DNA from: Endozoicomonas sp. G2_2
Lineage (GTDB): Bacteria; Pseudomonadota; Gammaproteobacteria; Nevskiales; Salinisphaeraceae
Length of the DNA: 64,000 nucleotides
Reading direction: 5' to 3'
NCBI RefSeq assembly: GCF_017744135.1
Contig: NZ_JAGHQU010000010.1
Coordinates: 1 to 64,000, forward strand
Below, piece after piece: positions 17,715 to 26,820 of the stretch. The position numbers and the translations under genes are program-made. Every line of letters starts with the position of its first letter. Within the stretch, counting starts at the first letter, position 1. The notes beneath the pieces are model-generated. The model did no database searches. It was not told the DNA's origin and saw nothing but the letters and a program-made list of their open reading frames with translations.

Positions 17715-18308
17715 ATGTTCACCGGCATCATCAAGGGCCTCGGGACCGTGGCCGAACTCGAAAGCCGCGGCGGCGATACGCGTATCGTCATCGACGCGGG
17801 CGACACCGAGCTGGGCAGCGTCGCGCTCGGCGACAGCATTGCGGTCAGTGGCGTGTGCCTGACCGCGGTCGAGCTCGATGGCAGCCGGTTCGCGGCGGAC
17901 GTGTCGCAGGAGACGCTGTCGCTGACCACGCTCGGTGCGCTGGAAGTCGGGTCCCGCGTCAATCTGGAAGGTGCGCTGCGCGCCGGCGAGCCGCTGGGCG
18001 GGCATCTCGTATCCGGTCATGTCGATGGCTTCGGTGTGCTCGAATCCCGCGAGCCGGATGCCCGATCCTGGCGGCTGGTGTTTTCCGTGCCGAGTGCGCT
18101 CAAGCGGTTCTTCGCGCCGAAGGGTTCGGTCTGCGTGGACGGCATCAGCCTGACCGTGAACGAGGTCGAGGGCGACCGTTTCGGCGTCAACATCGTGCCG
18201 CATACGATGGAACACACCACCCTCGGCGAGCGCGCCGTCGGTGATCGCGTGAACCTGGAGATCGACGTGATCGCGCGTTATCTCGCGCGCCTGAACGCGG
18301 TGCACTGA
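17715..18308 (+). CDS. ribE: Riboflavin synthase alpha chain
   Basis: 197 residues forming two tandem lumazine-binding barrels: [12 protein letters not shown] opens the first, and LNLEG-type/[11 protein letters not shown] closes it before the repeat. It dismutates 6,7-dimethyl-8-ribityllumazine to riboflavin. Two bases after the ribD stop, with AAAGGA just upstream of the ATG, so it is in the same operon. Confidence 0.95.
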   Translation: MFTGIIKGLGTVAELESRGGDTRIVIDAGDTELGSVALGDSIAVSGVCLTAVELDGSRFAADVSQETLSLTTLGALEVGSRVNLEGALRAGEPLGGHLVSGHVDGFGVLESREPDARSWRLVFSVPSALKRFFAPKGSVCVDGISLTVNEVEGDRFGVNIVPHTMEHTTLGERAVGDRVNLEIDVIARYLARLNAVH

Positions 18309-18335
18309 ACAGACGTCCGGCGCCTGCGGTGCCGG

Positions 18336-18344
18336 TGCTAGACT
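18336..18344 (+). promoter_or_regulatory. Extended -10 promoter element before ribBX
   Basis: TG-C-TAGACT at 18336-18344, identical to the element before aspS, 66 bases upstream of the ribBX start. No FMN riboswitch (RFN) consensus is seen between ribE and ribBX. Confidence 0.45.
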
Positions 18345-18409
18345 CGCCCGCGGCTTCGTGCATCATGCGGCCATCGCGCGCCGTATTCAGCGTTTTGAAG
18401 GAATCATCT

Positions 18410-19540
18410 ATGGCCATCAGCCCGATCGAAGAGGTCGTGGATGACATGCGCAACGGGCGCATGGTCATCATGCTCGACGATGCCAACCGCGAGAACGAGG
18501 GTGACCTCATCATGGCCGCGGAATGCGTGCGGCCCGAGGACATCAATTTCATGGCGCGCTACGGCCGCGGCCTGATCTGCCTGACGCTCACGCGCGAGCG
18601 CTGTCGTCAGCTGCATCTGCCGTTGATGGTGGCAGCCAGCGATGCCGAACAGTCGACCAATTTCACCGTGTCGATCGAGGCCGCGGAAGGGGTGACCACC
18701 GGCATCTCCGCGCATGATCGCGCCCAGACCGTGCGTGCCGCGGTCAAGCGCGACGCCGCGCCGTCCGATCTGGTCCAGCCGGGCCATATCTTTCCGCTGA
18801 TGTCCCAGCCCGGGGGGACGCTCGCGCGCGCCGGACACACGGAAGCCGGGTGTGATCTTGCGCGCCTGGCCGGGCTCGAGCCGTCGTCGGTTATCGTCGA
18901 AATCCTCAACGAGGACGGCACCATGGCGCGGCTGCCCGATCTGGAGGCATTCGCGGCCGAGCACGACATCAAGCTGGGCACCATCGCCGACCTGATTCGT
19001 TACCGCATCGAGAACGAACGCACGGTGGTGCGGGTGACCGAGTCACGGGTGGACACCGAGTTCGGCCCGTTCACGCTTTATTCGTTCGAGGACGAAGTCG
19101 ACAAGGTGCTGCACTTCGCCATGGTGCGCGGCGAGATCGACCCGGAAAAACCCACGCTGGTGCGGGTACACGTGCGCAACACGCTCGCCGACATGCTGGG
19201 CGTTCGTCATGGCGACTTCGGCTGGCCGCTGCGCGATACGCTGGCCCGCGTCGCGGAGGAGGGCTGCGGTGTGGTGGTGGTACTGCGCAAGCCCGAGACC
19301 GCGCGCGAGCTGATCGAGCGTATTCGCATCGTGGAAGGCGAGGCCCCCGAGCACGCCGCCGACGGCGCGGGCGACGAGAGCCGCATCCTGCGTACCTACG
19401 GTGTCGGCGCGCAGATACTGACCGACCTCGGTGTGCGCCGCATGCGGGTGCTGTCGGCGCCGATGCGCATGCAGGCCATCTCCGGCTTTGGTCTTGAAGT
19501 TGTCGAATACGTCCAGGGCGAGGAACCGGCCGACGATTGA
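18410..19540 (+). CDS. ribBX: 3,4-dihydroxy-2-butanone-4-phosphate synthase with degenerate GTP cyclohydrolase II-like domain (RibBX type)
   Basis: Residues 1-205 are a complete Rib[25 protein letters not shown] and the other catalytic acids are present, forming the four-carbon precursor of riboflavin. Residues 206-376 align with RibA, but the zinc-binding pattern C-x2-G-x8-C-x-C is absent: the equivalent stretch reads [14 protein letters not shown], and the only cysteine nearby is at EEGCGVV. Such inactive fusions are known in proteobacteria as RibBX. GTP cyclohydrolase II must therefore be encoded elsewhere. Start ATG 18410 follows GAAGGA by 7 bases. Confidence 0.92.
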   Translation: MAISPIEEVVDDMRNGRMVIMLDDANRENEGDLIMAAECVRPEDINFMARYGRGLICLTLTRERCRQLHLPLMVAASDAEQSTNFTVSIEAAEGVTTGISAHDRAQTVRAAVKRDAAPSDLVQPGHIFPLMSQPGGTLARAGHTEAGCDLARLAGLEPSSVIVEILNEDGTMARLPDLEAFAAEHDIKLGTIADLIRYRIENERTVVRVTESRVDTEFGPFTLYSFEDEVDKVLHFAMVRGEIDPEKPTLVRVHVRNTLADMLGVRHGDFGWPLRDTLARVAEEGCGVVVVLRKPETARELIERIRIVEGEAPEHAADGAGDESRILRTYGVGAQILTDLGVRRMRVLSAPMRMQAISGFGLEVVEYVQGEEPADD

Positions 19541-19562
19541 GCACGGCCGGGTGGTCCGCTCG

Positions 19563-19571
19563 TGCGATAAT
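19563..19571 (+). promoter_or_regulatory. Possible extended -10 element before ribH
   Basis: TG-C-GATAAT at 19563-19571, 33 bases before the ribH start, inside the 63-base gap after ribBX. Confidence 0.35.
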
Positions 19572-19603
19572 GCGTTCATAGCAAACACAGCAAGGCAGCG
19601 ATC

Positions 19604-20074
19604 ATGCGCAGCATTCAAGGAGAATTCGAAGGCGACGGGCTCCGTATCGCCATCGTCTGCACCCGCTGGAATGACGACATCGTCGATCGTCTGGTCGATG
19701 GCGCGCTCGACGTGCTCACCGACTGCGGCACCGATGAAGACGACATCACCGTCGTACGCGTGCCCGGCGCGTTCGAGCTGCCGCTGGCCGCGGACCGGCT
19801 TGCCGAAAGCGACGATTACGACGGCATCATCGCGCTGGGCGCGGTGATTCGCGGCGACACGCCGCATTTCGATTTCGTCGCCGGTGAATGCGCCAAGGGC
19901 CTGTCGGCCACCGCGCTGGAGTACGGCGTGCCCGTGGGTTTCGGCGTCATCACCGCCGACACCGCGGAACAGGCCGACGCGCGCGCCCAGCCGGACGAAG
20001 ACCACAACAAGGGCGCGGAAGCGGCCAGCGCGGTCGTGGAAATGGCCAACCTTCTGCGTACCCTCGGCGAATAG
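19604..20074 (+). CDS. ribH: 6,7-dimethyl-8-ribityllumazine synthase
   Basis: 156 residues. RIAIVCTRWN, VPGAFELPLAA and GAVIRGDTPHFDF with catalytic His88 identify lumazine synthase, which makes the substrate of RibE and assembles into pentamers or capsids. The Arg of the phosphate-binding EQADARA segment is also present. An AAGGAGAA-like run (19617-19624) lies inside the coding start, so ribosome binding depends on the AAGGCAG before 19604. Confidence 0.95.
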   Translation: MRSIQGEFEGDGLRIAIVCTRWNDDIVDRLVDGALDVLTDCGTDEDDITVVRVPGAFELPLAADRLAESDDYDGIIALGAVIRGDTPHFDFVAGECAKGLSATALEYGVPVGFGVITADTAEQADARAQPDEDHNKGAEAASAVVEMANLLRTLGE

Positions 20075-20093
20075 CAGGCAGACGGCACCACAC

Positions 20094-20612
20094 GTGATCA
20101 TCAGCGACGACCAGATCCAGTACCAGCCGGCGGACGGCGACGACGGCGCGGACGACGAAACGCTGCCGACGCCGGCCCGCGTGCCCGGTGGGGCGCGTAT
20201 TCGCGCCCGCATGGCCGCGGTTCAGGCGATCTATCAGTGGCGCATGAGCGGAACCGATATCGGCGAGCTCATTCTGCAGTTCGCGCAGGCGGGCCGGCTG
20301 CGCGCGCTCGATCGCGAGTATTTCGAGGCGCTGCTGCGCGGCGTCGCTTACGACGTGAATACACTGGAAGCCGCTTTCGACGCCCACCTGAGCCGGCCTG
20401 CATCCCAGCTCGATCCCGTCGAACACGCGATTCTGCTGCTCGCCACGTTCGAACTGCGTGAGCGTATCGAAATCCCGTTCGCCGCGGTGATCAACGAGGC
20501 GACCAACCTCGCGAAAGTCTTCGGCGCGACCGATGGCCATCGTTTCATCAACGGCGTACTGGATGCGACCGCGCGCTCGCTGCGCGCCGACGAGATCCGC
20601 GCACGCCGCTAG
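20094..20612 (+). CDS. nusB: Transcription antitermination factor NusB
   Basis: Binds boxA RNA with NusE for rRNA antitermination. The all-helical core runs from about residue 33 (RIRARMAAVQAIYQW) and includes LDPVEHAILLLATFELRE and INEATNLAKVFGATDGHRFINGVLD. I choose GTG 20094 because the family needs the basic residues before AAVQAIYQW; this gives 172 residues and an acidic 30-residue extension not found in E. coli (139 residues). No strong Shine-Dalgarno precedes the GTG, so the extension is uncertain. Sits between ribH and thiL as in E. coli. Confidence 0.9.
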   Translation: MIISDDQIQYQPADGDDGADDETLPTPARVPGGARIRARMAAVQAIYQWRMSGTDIGELILQFAQAGRLRALDREYFEALLRGVAYDVNTLEAAFDAHLSRPASQLDPVEHAILLLATFELRERIEIPFAAVINEATNLAKVFGATDGHRFINGVLDATARSLRADEIRARR

Positions 20613-20624
20613 CGCGCACGCGCC

Positions 20625-21578
20625 ATGCGTGAGTTCGCGCTTATCGATCGCCTTGCGGCGCGCCTGGCTTCGCGTCGGCCCGATACCCGTATCGGCATCG
20701 GCGACGACGCCGCGCTGATCGCGCCGCCGGCGGGCGAGGAACTCACCATCACCACCGATACGCTGATCGCCGGGCGACACTTCCCACACGACACGCCGGC
20801 CCGCGACGTCGGTTACAAGGCGGTTGCCGTCAATCTGAGCGATCTCGCGGCCATGGGCGCGACGCCGGCCTGGATCACCATCGCGCTCGCCGCGCCGGCG
20901 CTCGAGGCGCAGTGGTGTGACGCATTCGTGGATGGCGCCTGTGACGCGATCGGCGCGAGTGCGGTCGATATCGTCGGCGGGGATACAACGCGCGGCGATC
21001 TGTCGATCACGATCACGGCGATCGGGCATCTGCCGGTCGGCACGGCGCTGCGCCGCAGCGCGGCCCAGGCGGGGGATCTGATCGCGGTGACCGGCACGCT
21101 TGGCGATGCGGCCCATGGACTGCGCCGGTGGCCGATGCGCGCACGGGCAACAGCAGACGAACGCTACTGCATCTCCCGCCTCGCGCGCCCGCAATGGCGC
21201 GACGGGGCCGCGTTGCGGGGGATCGCACACGCGGCGATCGATGTATCGGACGGGCTGCTGGCTGATCTCGGCCATGTGCTGGCGGCCAGCGCATGCGGGG
21301 CGCGTGTCGATGTCGATGCGTTGCCCGCCTCGGCGGCGCTGCGGCGCTGCACGGCGCGCGAGCCGCGTCGTGAATACCAGTTGACGGGTGGCGACGACTA
21401 CGAACTTTGCATCACGCTCGCGCCGGAGGCGCTCGATCGCGCACGCGCCGCACTCGATTGCCCGCTGACGGTCATCGGCGAAATCGAGGCGGAGACGGGG
21501 CTGAGGCTATTCGACGCCCATGGCTCGAGCGTGTGCGCATCCGGGCCGGGCGGTTGGGATCATTTCCACGGCTACTAG
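20625..21578 (+). CDS. thiL: Thiamine-monophosphate kinase
   Basis: Phosphorylates thiamine monophosphate to the diphosphate coenzyme. PurM-like fold motifs: IGIGDDAALI (metal-binding aspartates), TTDTLIAGRHF, AVNLSDLAAMGA, VGGDTTRG, DVSDGLLADL and LTGGDDYELC. 317 residues. Twelve bases after nusB, no separate promoter seen. Confidence 0.94.
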   Translation: MREFALIDRLAARLASRRPDTRIGIGDDAALIAPPAGEELTITTDTLIAGRHFPHDTPARDVGYKAVAVNLSDLAAMGATPAWITIALAAPALEAQWCDAFVDGACDAIGASAVDIVGGDTTRGDLSITITAIGHLPVGTALRRSAAQAGDLIAVTGTLGDAAHGLRRWPMRARATADERYCISRLARPQWRDGAALRGIAHAAIDVSDGLLADLGHVLAASACGARVDVDALPASAALRRCTAREPRREYQLTGGDDYELCITLAPEALDRARAALDCPLTVIGEIEAETGLRLFDAHGSSVCASGPGGWDHFHGY

Positions 21579-21615
21579 CGGCCTGCGGCGCAAAACGAGA
21601 TCGGGCTGGTGCACA

Positions 21616-22866
21616 TTACCGACCGCAGGCGGGCTGGAAACCGAGCGTGCAGGCGCGCGCGAAGTGACCGCTGGCTTGAGACGGTTCGCCGAGCCCGGTT
21701 CGGCTTTCGGCCAGTAGATACAGCGCCCGCGCATTGTCGGGTTCACTGGCGAGCAACGCCTCCAGCGCGGTGACGGCCCGCGCATAGTGGCCGCCATCTA
21801 CATACAGGCGTGCCAGCGCCTCGCGCGCCTCGTTGTTGTTCGCGTCGAGCGATAGCGCCTGGCGCAGGTCGAGTTCGGCATCGTGATGGCTGCCCTGGGC
21901 GGCGAACGCGAGGCCGCGACGGTAATAGGCCTGGCTGGCGTCGGCATCGAGCGCGATCGCGGCGCTGAATTCGTTGACGGCCGCCTCGTAGTTGTCGTCG
22001 TTATAGGCACGCTTGCCCCGCGCCAGGGCGGCTGCGGCCGCATAGCGCCGGTAACCCGTCGCGCCGTTTGCGGTCAGCAGTTCGGCGATATCGCGGCGTC
22101 CCGCGTCGAGCGCCAGCGCGAGCGGCGCGGTGCCGGCGGCCTCGGCGTTCGGGTCTGCGCCGCGGGCGAGCAGCAGGCGCACGGTATCGGCGTGACCGCC
22201 GGCGACGGCCTGGAAAAGGGCTTGTCGGCCCTGGTCGTTACGCGCGGTGAGATCGGCGCCGAGGTCGAGCAGATAGCCGATCATCGGACGGTGGCCGGCA
22301 CGGGCGGCCATGATGAGCGGCGTGTTCTGCTTGTGATCGGTATGGGTGATATCCGCGCCCGCGGCGACGAGGATATGCGCGATTTCGGTATTGCCCTGGT
22401 CTGCTTGCCACGCAGCGATCCAGAGCGGGGTCTGTCGCCACTTGTTTTCGGCATCGACCTTCGCGCCGGCGGCGATCAGCGCGCGCGCGACCGCGGGGTG
22501 ATAGCGCTTGGCCGCCCAGTGCAGCGCCGTGAAGCCGTTGCGTCCGTCACGGGATTCCAGTTCCACATTGCGTCGAATCAGGGCGCGCACGACGTCGAGG
22601 CTGCCGTATTCGGCAGCGATGTTGAGCGCGGTCTGACCGTCCGGTGTACGTGCCGAGGTCGACAGCCCGTTGTCGAGCGCGGCTGCGACCGCGTCGACGT
22701 CGTCGCGCGGGGCGGCGTAATGGAGACATTGCCAGCCGTCGCGCTGTTCGCTGGCCATGTCGCGCGCCTTGGTGATCGCGCAGCCGATATCCATGTGCGG
22801 GTCCATGGCCAGAACGCCCAAAGCGCCCGCGACGGCGACGAGGGCTATCGCGAATACCGTTTTCAT
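21616..22866 (-). CDS. Exported ankyrin-repeat/TPR protein
   Basis: 416 residues from ATG 22866. Residues 1-25 form a hydrophobic signal or anchor (KTVFAIALVAVAGALGVLA) without a lipobox. Residues 45-275 contain six to seven ankyrin repeats (DGQTALNIAAEYG, NGFTALHWAAKR, NTPLIMAARAGH, GRQALFQAVAGGH). Residues 285-400 contain three TPR repeats (YEAAVNEFSAAI, ASQAYYRRGLAFAAQG, ARALYLLAESRTGLG). Such a protein probably scaffolds partners in the periplasm. Convergent with thiL; neighbours give no functional clue. A longer start at 22884 would place residues before the hydrophobic stretch and is less likely. Confidence 0.82.
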   Translation of the reverse strand: MKTVFAIALVAVAGALGVLAMDPHMDIGCAITKARDMASEQRDGWQCLHYAAPRDDVDAVAAALDNGLSTSARTPDGQTALNIAAEYGSLDVVRALIRRNVELESRDGRNGFTALHWAAKRYHPAVARALIAAGAKVDAENKWRQTPLWIAAWQADQGNTEIAHILVAAGADITHTDHKQNTPLIMAARAGHRPMIGYLLDLGADLTARNDQGRQALFQAVAGGHADTVRLLLARGADPNAEAAGTAPLALALDAGRRDIAELLTANGATGYRRYAAAAALARGKRAYNDDNYEAAVNEFSAAIALDADASQAYYRRGLAFAAQGSHHDAELDLRQALSLDANNNEAREALARLYVDGGHYARAVTALEALLASEPDNARALYLLAESRTGLGEPSQASGHFARACTLGFQPACGR

Positions 22867-22969
22867 GCCGCCATCATAATCCAAGGCCGCGATGGCGGGG
22901 CGGTGCGTGTCTTGCGCTTATCGGTAAACTGTGCGGCCTGTTTCGCCCCGAATGAACTCCGCGTTGCCC

Positions 22970-24376
22970 ATGATCCAACTGCACGACAGTCTCAGCGGTC
23001 GGCGTCAGCCGCTCGAAACCCTCGAACCGGGCCATGTGCGGCTCTATGTGTGCGGCGTCACCGTCTACGACTACTGCCACCTCGGGCACGCGCGCGTGAT
23101 GATCGTATTCGACATGTTCGTGCGCTATCTGCGCGCGCGGGGCTGGCGGGTGACCTATGTGCGCAACGTCACCGATATCGACGACAAGATCATCAACCGC
23201 GCGGCCGAAACCGGCGAGACGCCGGAGGCGATCGCCGAACGCTTTGCCGAGGCGATGCGTGAAGACGAGGCGGCGCTGGGCCTGGAGCCCCCGAGCCGGG
23301 AGCCCACGGCGACCGCCCATGTCGAACAGATCATCGCGATGATCGAACGCTTGGTCGACAACGGCGCCGCCTATGTCGGCCAGGCCGCGGAGGCGCCGGG
23401 CGACGTCTATTACGACGTGAGTACGTTCGAGCGCTACGGCGCATTGTCGGGCCGCCGCACGGCGGATTTGCGCGCCGGCGCGCGTATTGCGGTCGACGAA
23501 TCGAAGACCGATCCACTCGATTTCGTACTCTGGAAAGCGGCCAAGCCGCAAGAACCGAGCTGGGATTCGCCATGGGGCCCGGGCCGCCCGGGCTGGCATA
23601 TCGAATGCTCGGCGATGTCGACCCACTGCCTGGGCAACAGTTTCGACATTCACGGTGGGGGGCTGGACTTGCAGTTTCCGCACCACGAAAACGAAATCGC
23701 CCAGAGCGAGGCGGCGACGGGCGAGCCCTATGCCACCACCTGGATGCACAATGGCTTCGTCACCGTGGACGACGAAAAGATGTCCAAGTCGTTGGGCAAC
23801 TTTCTGACCATTCGTGACGTGCTCGATCGCTACGATGCCGAAACCGTGCGCTATTTCGTGCTGTCGACTCACTACCGCAGCCCGCTGGCCTATACGGCCG
23901 ACGCGATGGACGCCGCCACCAGCGCGCTGAGTCGTCTCTACACGGCATTGCGCGACGTGCCCGCCACCGATGACGTGAGCGAAATGGCCGATGGCTTCGA
24001 AGCCCGTTTCACGCAGGCCATGGCGGACGACCTCAATACGCCGGCGGCGATCTCGGTGCTGTTCGAGATGGCCCGCGAGAGCAATCGACTCAAGAGCGAC
24101 CGCGGCGGGGAGGCCGGTGCGATCGCGGCGCGCCTGGCGACACTGGGCCGCCAGATCGGCCTGTTGACGCAGCCACCCGAGCGCTTCCTGCAGGGCGGTC
24201 AGCCGACCGATCCAGATGCCCTGGACGCTTCCATGGTGGAGGACATGCTCCGTCAACGCCGCGAGGCGCGGGCCGCGAAGGATTTCGCCCGGGCCGACGC
24301 GATCCGCGACGAACTGACGGCCAAAGGCATCGCGTTGGAGGACGGCCCCAACGGCACGCTCTGGCGCCGCGTCTAG
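22970..24376 (+). CDS. cysS: Cysteinyl-tRNA synthetase
   Basis: Class I synthetase. HLGH (37-40) and KMSKS (270-274) are the ATP-binding signatures; Cys28 and the WHIECSAM / HHENE segments supply the zinc site that selects cysteine. 468 residues. ATG 22970 matches the family start best; ATG 22952 in the same frame is possible, and neither has a clear Shine-Dalgarno. A TAAACT at 22925-22930 may be the -10. Divergent from the ankyrin gene. Confidence 0.96.
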   Translation: MIQLHDSLSGRRQPLETLEPGHVRLYVCGVTVYDYCHLGHARVMIVFDMFVRYLRARGWRVTYVRNVTDIDDKIINRAAETGETPEAIAERFAEAMREDEAALGLEPPSREPTATAHVEQIIAMIERLVDNGAAYVGQAAEAPGDVYYDVSTFERYGALSGRRTADLRAGARIAVDESKTDPLDFVLWKAAKPQEPSWDSPWGPGRPGWHIECSAMSTHCLGNSFDIHGGGLDLQFPHHENEIAQSEAATGEPYATTWMHNGFVTVDDEKMSKSLGNFLTIRDVLDRYDAETVRYFVLSTHYRSPLAYTADAMDAATSALSRLYTALRDVPATDDVSEMADGFEARFTQAMADDLNTPAAISVLFEMARESNRLKSDRGGEAGAIAARLATLGRQIGLLTQPPERFLQGGQPTDPDALDASMVEDMLRQRREARAAKDFARADAIRDELTAKGIALEDGPNGTLWRRV

Positions 24377-24389
24377 CGGCGTCGGCGCA

Positions 24390-25253
24390 TCACGCGGTAC
24401 GCGCCTCGCGCAGTTCGGCGGCGCGCAGGGTGTTGCTCATGAGCATGGCTACGGTCATCGGCCCGACACCTCCGGGTACCGGCGTGATCCACGCGGCGCG
24501 TTCGGCGGCGGCCTCGAACTCGATATCGCCGACCAGTTTGCCGGACGCCAGTCGATTCATGCCCACATCGATGACCGTGGCGTCCTCTCGAATCCACTCG
24601 CCCTTGATCAGCCCCGGCTTGCCGACACCCACGACCAGTATCTCGGCCTGACCGACCTCGTAGGCGAGATCACGCGTGAACCGATGGCAGACCGTGGTTG
24701 TCGCGCCCTTGAGCAATAGCTCCAGCGCCATCGGGCGGCCCACGATGTTCGACGCGCCCACGACCACCGCCTGCCGGCCATGAAACGGCTCCTCGATGGC
24801 CTCCAGCAGGCGCACGATGCCCAGCGGCGTACAGGCACGCAGCTGTGGCACGCGTTGGGCGAGACGGCCGATGTTGTAGGGATGAAACCCGTCGACATCC
24901 TTGTCCGGCCGTACGCGCTCGATCACCACGCTGGCGTCGATATGCGCGGGTAGCGGCAGCTGCACGAGAATGCCGTCGACGCTGTCGTCCGCGTTGAAAC
25001 GGTCGATGATCGCGAGCAGATCCGACTGCGAGATATCCGCGTCGGGGTAGACGGCCTGGGAAACCAGCCCGGCCTGCTGGCAGGCCTCGATCTTCTTGCC
25101 GACATAGATCTGCGACGCGGGATCGCTGCCCACCAGAACGACCGCCAGTCCCGGTGCGCGCTTGCCCTCGTCGAGCCGCTGCGCAATCGCGTCGCGTACC
25201 GCGTGTCGATAATCCTGTGCGATCTGCTTGCCATCGATGAGACGGGCGGCCAT
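24390..25253 (-). CDS. folD: Bifunctional methylenetetrahydrofolate dehydrogenase / methenyl-THF cyclohydrolase
   Basis: 287 residues, E. coli length. Tyr50 and catalytic Lys54 (YVGKK), [21 protein letters not shown], and the NADP site [13 protein letters not shown] are intact; the end has [15 protein letters not shown]. Interconverts 5,10-methylene- and 10-formyl-THF, complementing GlyA. The start ATG 25253 ([10 protein letters not shown]) agrees with relatives; a reading to 25304 would add an N-terminus absent from the family. Convergent with cysS, 13 bases apart. Confidence 0.96.
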   Translation of the reverse strand: MAARLIDGKQIAQDYRHAVRDAIAQRLDEGKRAPGLAVVLVGSDPASQIYVGKKIEACQQAGLVSQAVYPDADISQSDLLAIIDRFNADDSVDGILVQLPLPAHIDASVVIERVRPDKDVDGFHPYNIGRLAQRVPQLRACTPLGIVRLLEAIEEPFHGRQAVVVGASNIVGRPMALELLLKGATTTVCHRFTRDLAYEVGQAEILVVGVGKPGLIKGEWIREDATVIDVGMNRLASGKLVGDIEFEAAAERAAWITPVPGGVGPMTVAMLMSNTLRAAELREARTA

Positions 25254-25522
25254 GGACACCAAACCGGTTCGAAAAAAGAGCGCGGATTTTCGCATGGCGG
25301 ACACAGGCGGACAATTTCGCGGCGCATGCCGTGCTCGCGTGCGCGACGCTGAGCAGATAGAATCCGCCGCGTCGTCGGTGATGCTGCGACCGGTCGATGA
25401 TGAGATGGGCAGGTGGGGTCACTTGGCGAAGCGCGGGTGAGATCGATGACCGACAGCCCGCGGCGCAGGTAGATAAGGTTTGAAGGTCGGAATACGGCGT
25501 TCGACACGCTTCAAGCACATAT

Positions 25523-25599
<77 letters not shown>

Positions 25600-25677
25600 T
25601 TATTGCCGGCCGTTACGATCGCCTGTCGTGCCACTCTCGACGGCAAATCGTGCCGTATCGCAGCCCCGCATCTTTTC

Positions 25678-25753
25678 GCGCCCGTAGCTCAGGGGATAGA
25701 GCAATGGCCTTCTAAGCCATCGGTCGCTGGTTCGAATCCAGCCGGGCGCGCCA
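25678..25753 (+). tRNA. tRNA-Arg (anticodon TCT)
   Basis: GCGCCCG/CGGGCGC acceptor, anticodon stem ATGGC/GCCAT with loop CTTCTAA giving TCT, encoded CCA (25751-25753). The CCA is itself the beginning of a perfect 17-bp hairpin (left arm 25751-25767, right arm 25774-25790), and the 3' 19 nt of the gene recur 182 bases downstream. It decodes the rare AGA codon. Confidence 0.96.
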
Positions 25754-26230
25754 TCACTAAAGGCCGCCGCAGCGCGGCCTTTAGTGATGGCTTATCCATC
25801 TAGTATTCGAACCAGCGACAATGATTAAGTATGGTTCGACGGATGCGCGCAGCGCATCCGAACAGTGCGGCGTCAGCCGCACTGGCCCGAAGGGTGAGCC
25901 GGCGCAGCCGGCGAATAATCCAGCCGGGCGCGCCATCACTAAAGGCGGCCGCAGCGCGGCCTTTAGTGATGGCCTATCCATCTAGTATTCGAACCAGCGA
26001 CAATAATTAAGCATGGTTCGACGGATGCGCGCAGCGCATCCGAACAGTGCGGCGCCAGCCGCACTGGCCCGAAGGGTGAGCAGGCGTGGCCTGCGAATAA
26101 TCCAGCTGGGCCTATCGATCTTGCATTCGAACCAGCGACAATGAACACGCATGGTTCGACGAATGCGCGCCACGCGTCCAAACGGGGCAGCGAGAGTCGC
26201 ACCAGCCCGCAGGGTGAGCGTTGCGGCCGG
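25735..26230 (+). repeat. tRNA-tail tandem repeat array (182-bp unit, about 2.7 copies), rtT-like
   Basis: Copy 1 runs 25735-25916, copy 2 25917-26098, and copy 3 from 26099, truncated and diverged. Each unit starts with AATCCAGCCGGGCGCGCCA, the exact last 19 nt of tRNA-Arg (copy 3 only its first part). Within a unit: hairpin H1 (CCATCACTAAAGGCC stem, lost from copy 3), an inverted T-arm (ATTCGAACCAGCGAC, 25805-25819), H2 (CGGATGCGC stem, 25840-25860), H3 (CAGTGCGGC stem, 25863-25884) and H4 (25898-25912). H4 is GCCGGC/GCCGGC in copy 1 and GCAGGC/GCCTGC in copy 2, a compensated pair change. E. coli tyrT has 178-bp repeats that also begin with 19 nt of the tRNA 3' end. Confidence 0.85.
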
Positions 26231-26323
26231 GCGTGCGTCAGCCCGAGTGCGTGCCACGCTGGCGTCCAGCACGCCGGTGCCCGTCGAGTGAAACGCAATT
26301 GAAACGCAATGCGAAACAAGGGG

Positions 26324-26352
26324 TGGCATCCGGCCTCGAAGATGACTAGAAT
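26324..26352 (+). promoter_or_regulatory. Promoter for tRNA-His
   Basis: GTGGCA (26324-26329), 17-base spacer, TAGAAT (26347-26352), followed by a GC-rich discriminator (ACCCGGCC) of the kind found at stable-RNA promoters. Predicted start is about 60 bases before the tRNA. Confidence 0.55.
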
Positions 26353-26418
26353 ACCCGGCCTGCGCGGCGGGCCAGCCCGATGGGCGGGCAGCAAGCCTGG
26401 CGCAGATCGCTTTCGATG

Positions 26419-26494
26419 GTGGGCGTAGCTCAGTTGGTAGAGCCCCGGATTGTGATTCCGGTCGTCGTGGGTTCGAGTCCCATCGTCCACCCCA
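26419..26494 (+). tRNA. tRNA-His (anticodon GTG)
   Basis: Acceptor GTGGGCG/CGTCCAC, anticodon stem CCGGA/TCCGG with loop TTGTGAT giving GTG. The G at 26418 can serve as the extra 5' G(-1) opposite discriminator C26491, a tRNA-His hallmark. CCA encoded at 26492-26494. Confidence 0.95.
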
Positions 26495-26594
26495 TTCCCG
26501 ACCCGGGGCTGGATCGAAAGCGTCGGGGCGATTATCATTGCCCGGCGCGATTACGGTATCGCGCCATCAGGGCGGCAACTTGCCGCTTTCGGAT

Positions 26595-26669
<75 letters not shown>

Positions 26670-26820
26670 TTTTTTCCTGATCTTTCCTTTGGTCTTCGCG
26701 CGGAGCTGGCTTGCGCTTTCCAGCGGAGGCCACCCGTCTGAATCACTTGGACCTTCGTCGTATATAGCGTCGCCTCGTTCGGCCGCTATATCCGTTACGG
26801 GGGATACTGAAGGTGACTGG

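Noticed and set aside
18309-18409. FMN riboswitch before ribBX
   Set aside because: I looked for the conserved RFN elements in the 101-base gap and did not find them.
25735-26230. CRISPR array interpretation of the tRNA-Arg repeats
   Set aside because: Unit length 182 bp, contiguous units without unique spacers, and tRNA-derived start exclude CRISPR.
25963-26538. A 191-codon minus-strand frame across the repeat array and tRNA-His
   Set aside because: It reads antisense tRNA-His (the familiar DGTRTHDDRNH-type translation) and repeat hairpins; the 182-bp period is not a multiple of three, so no protein repeat is maintained.
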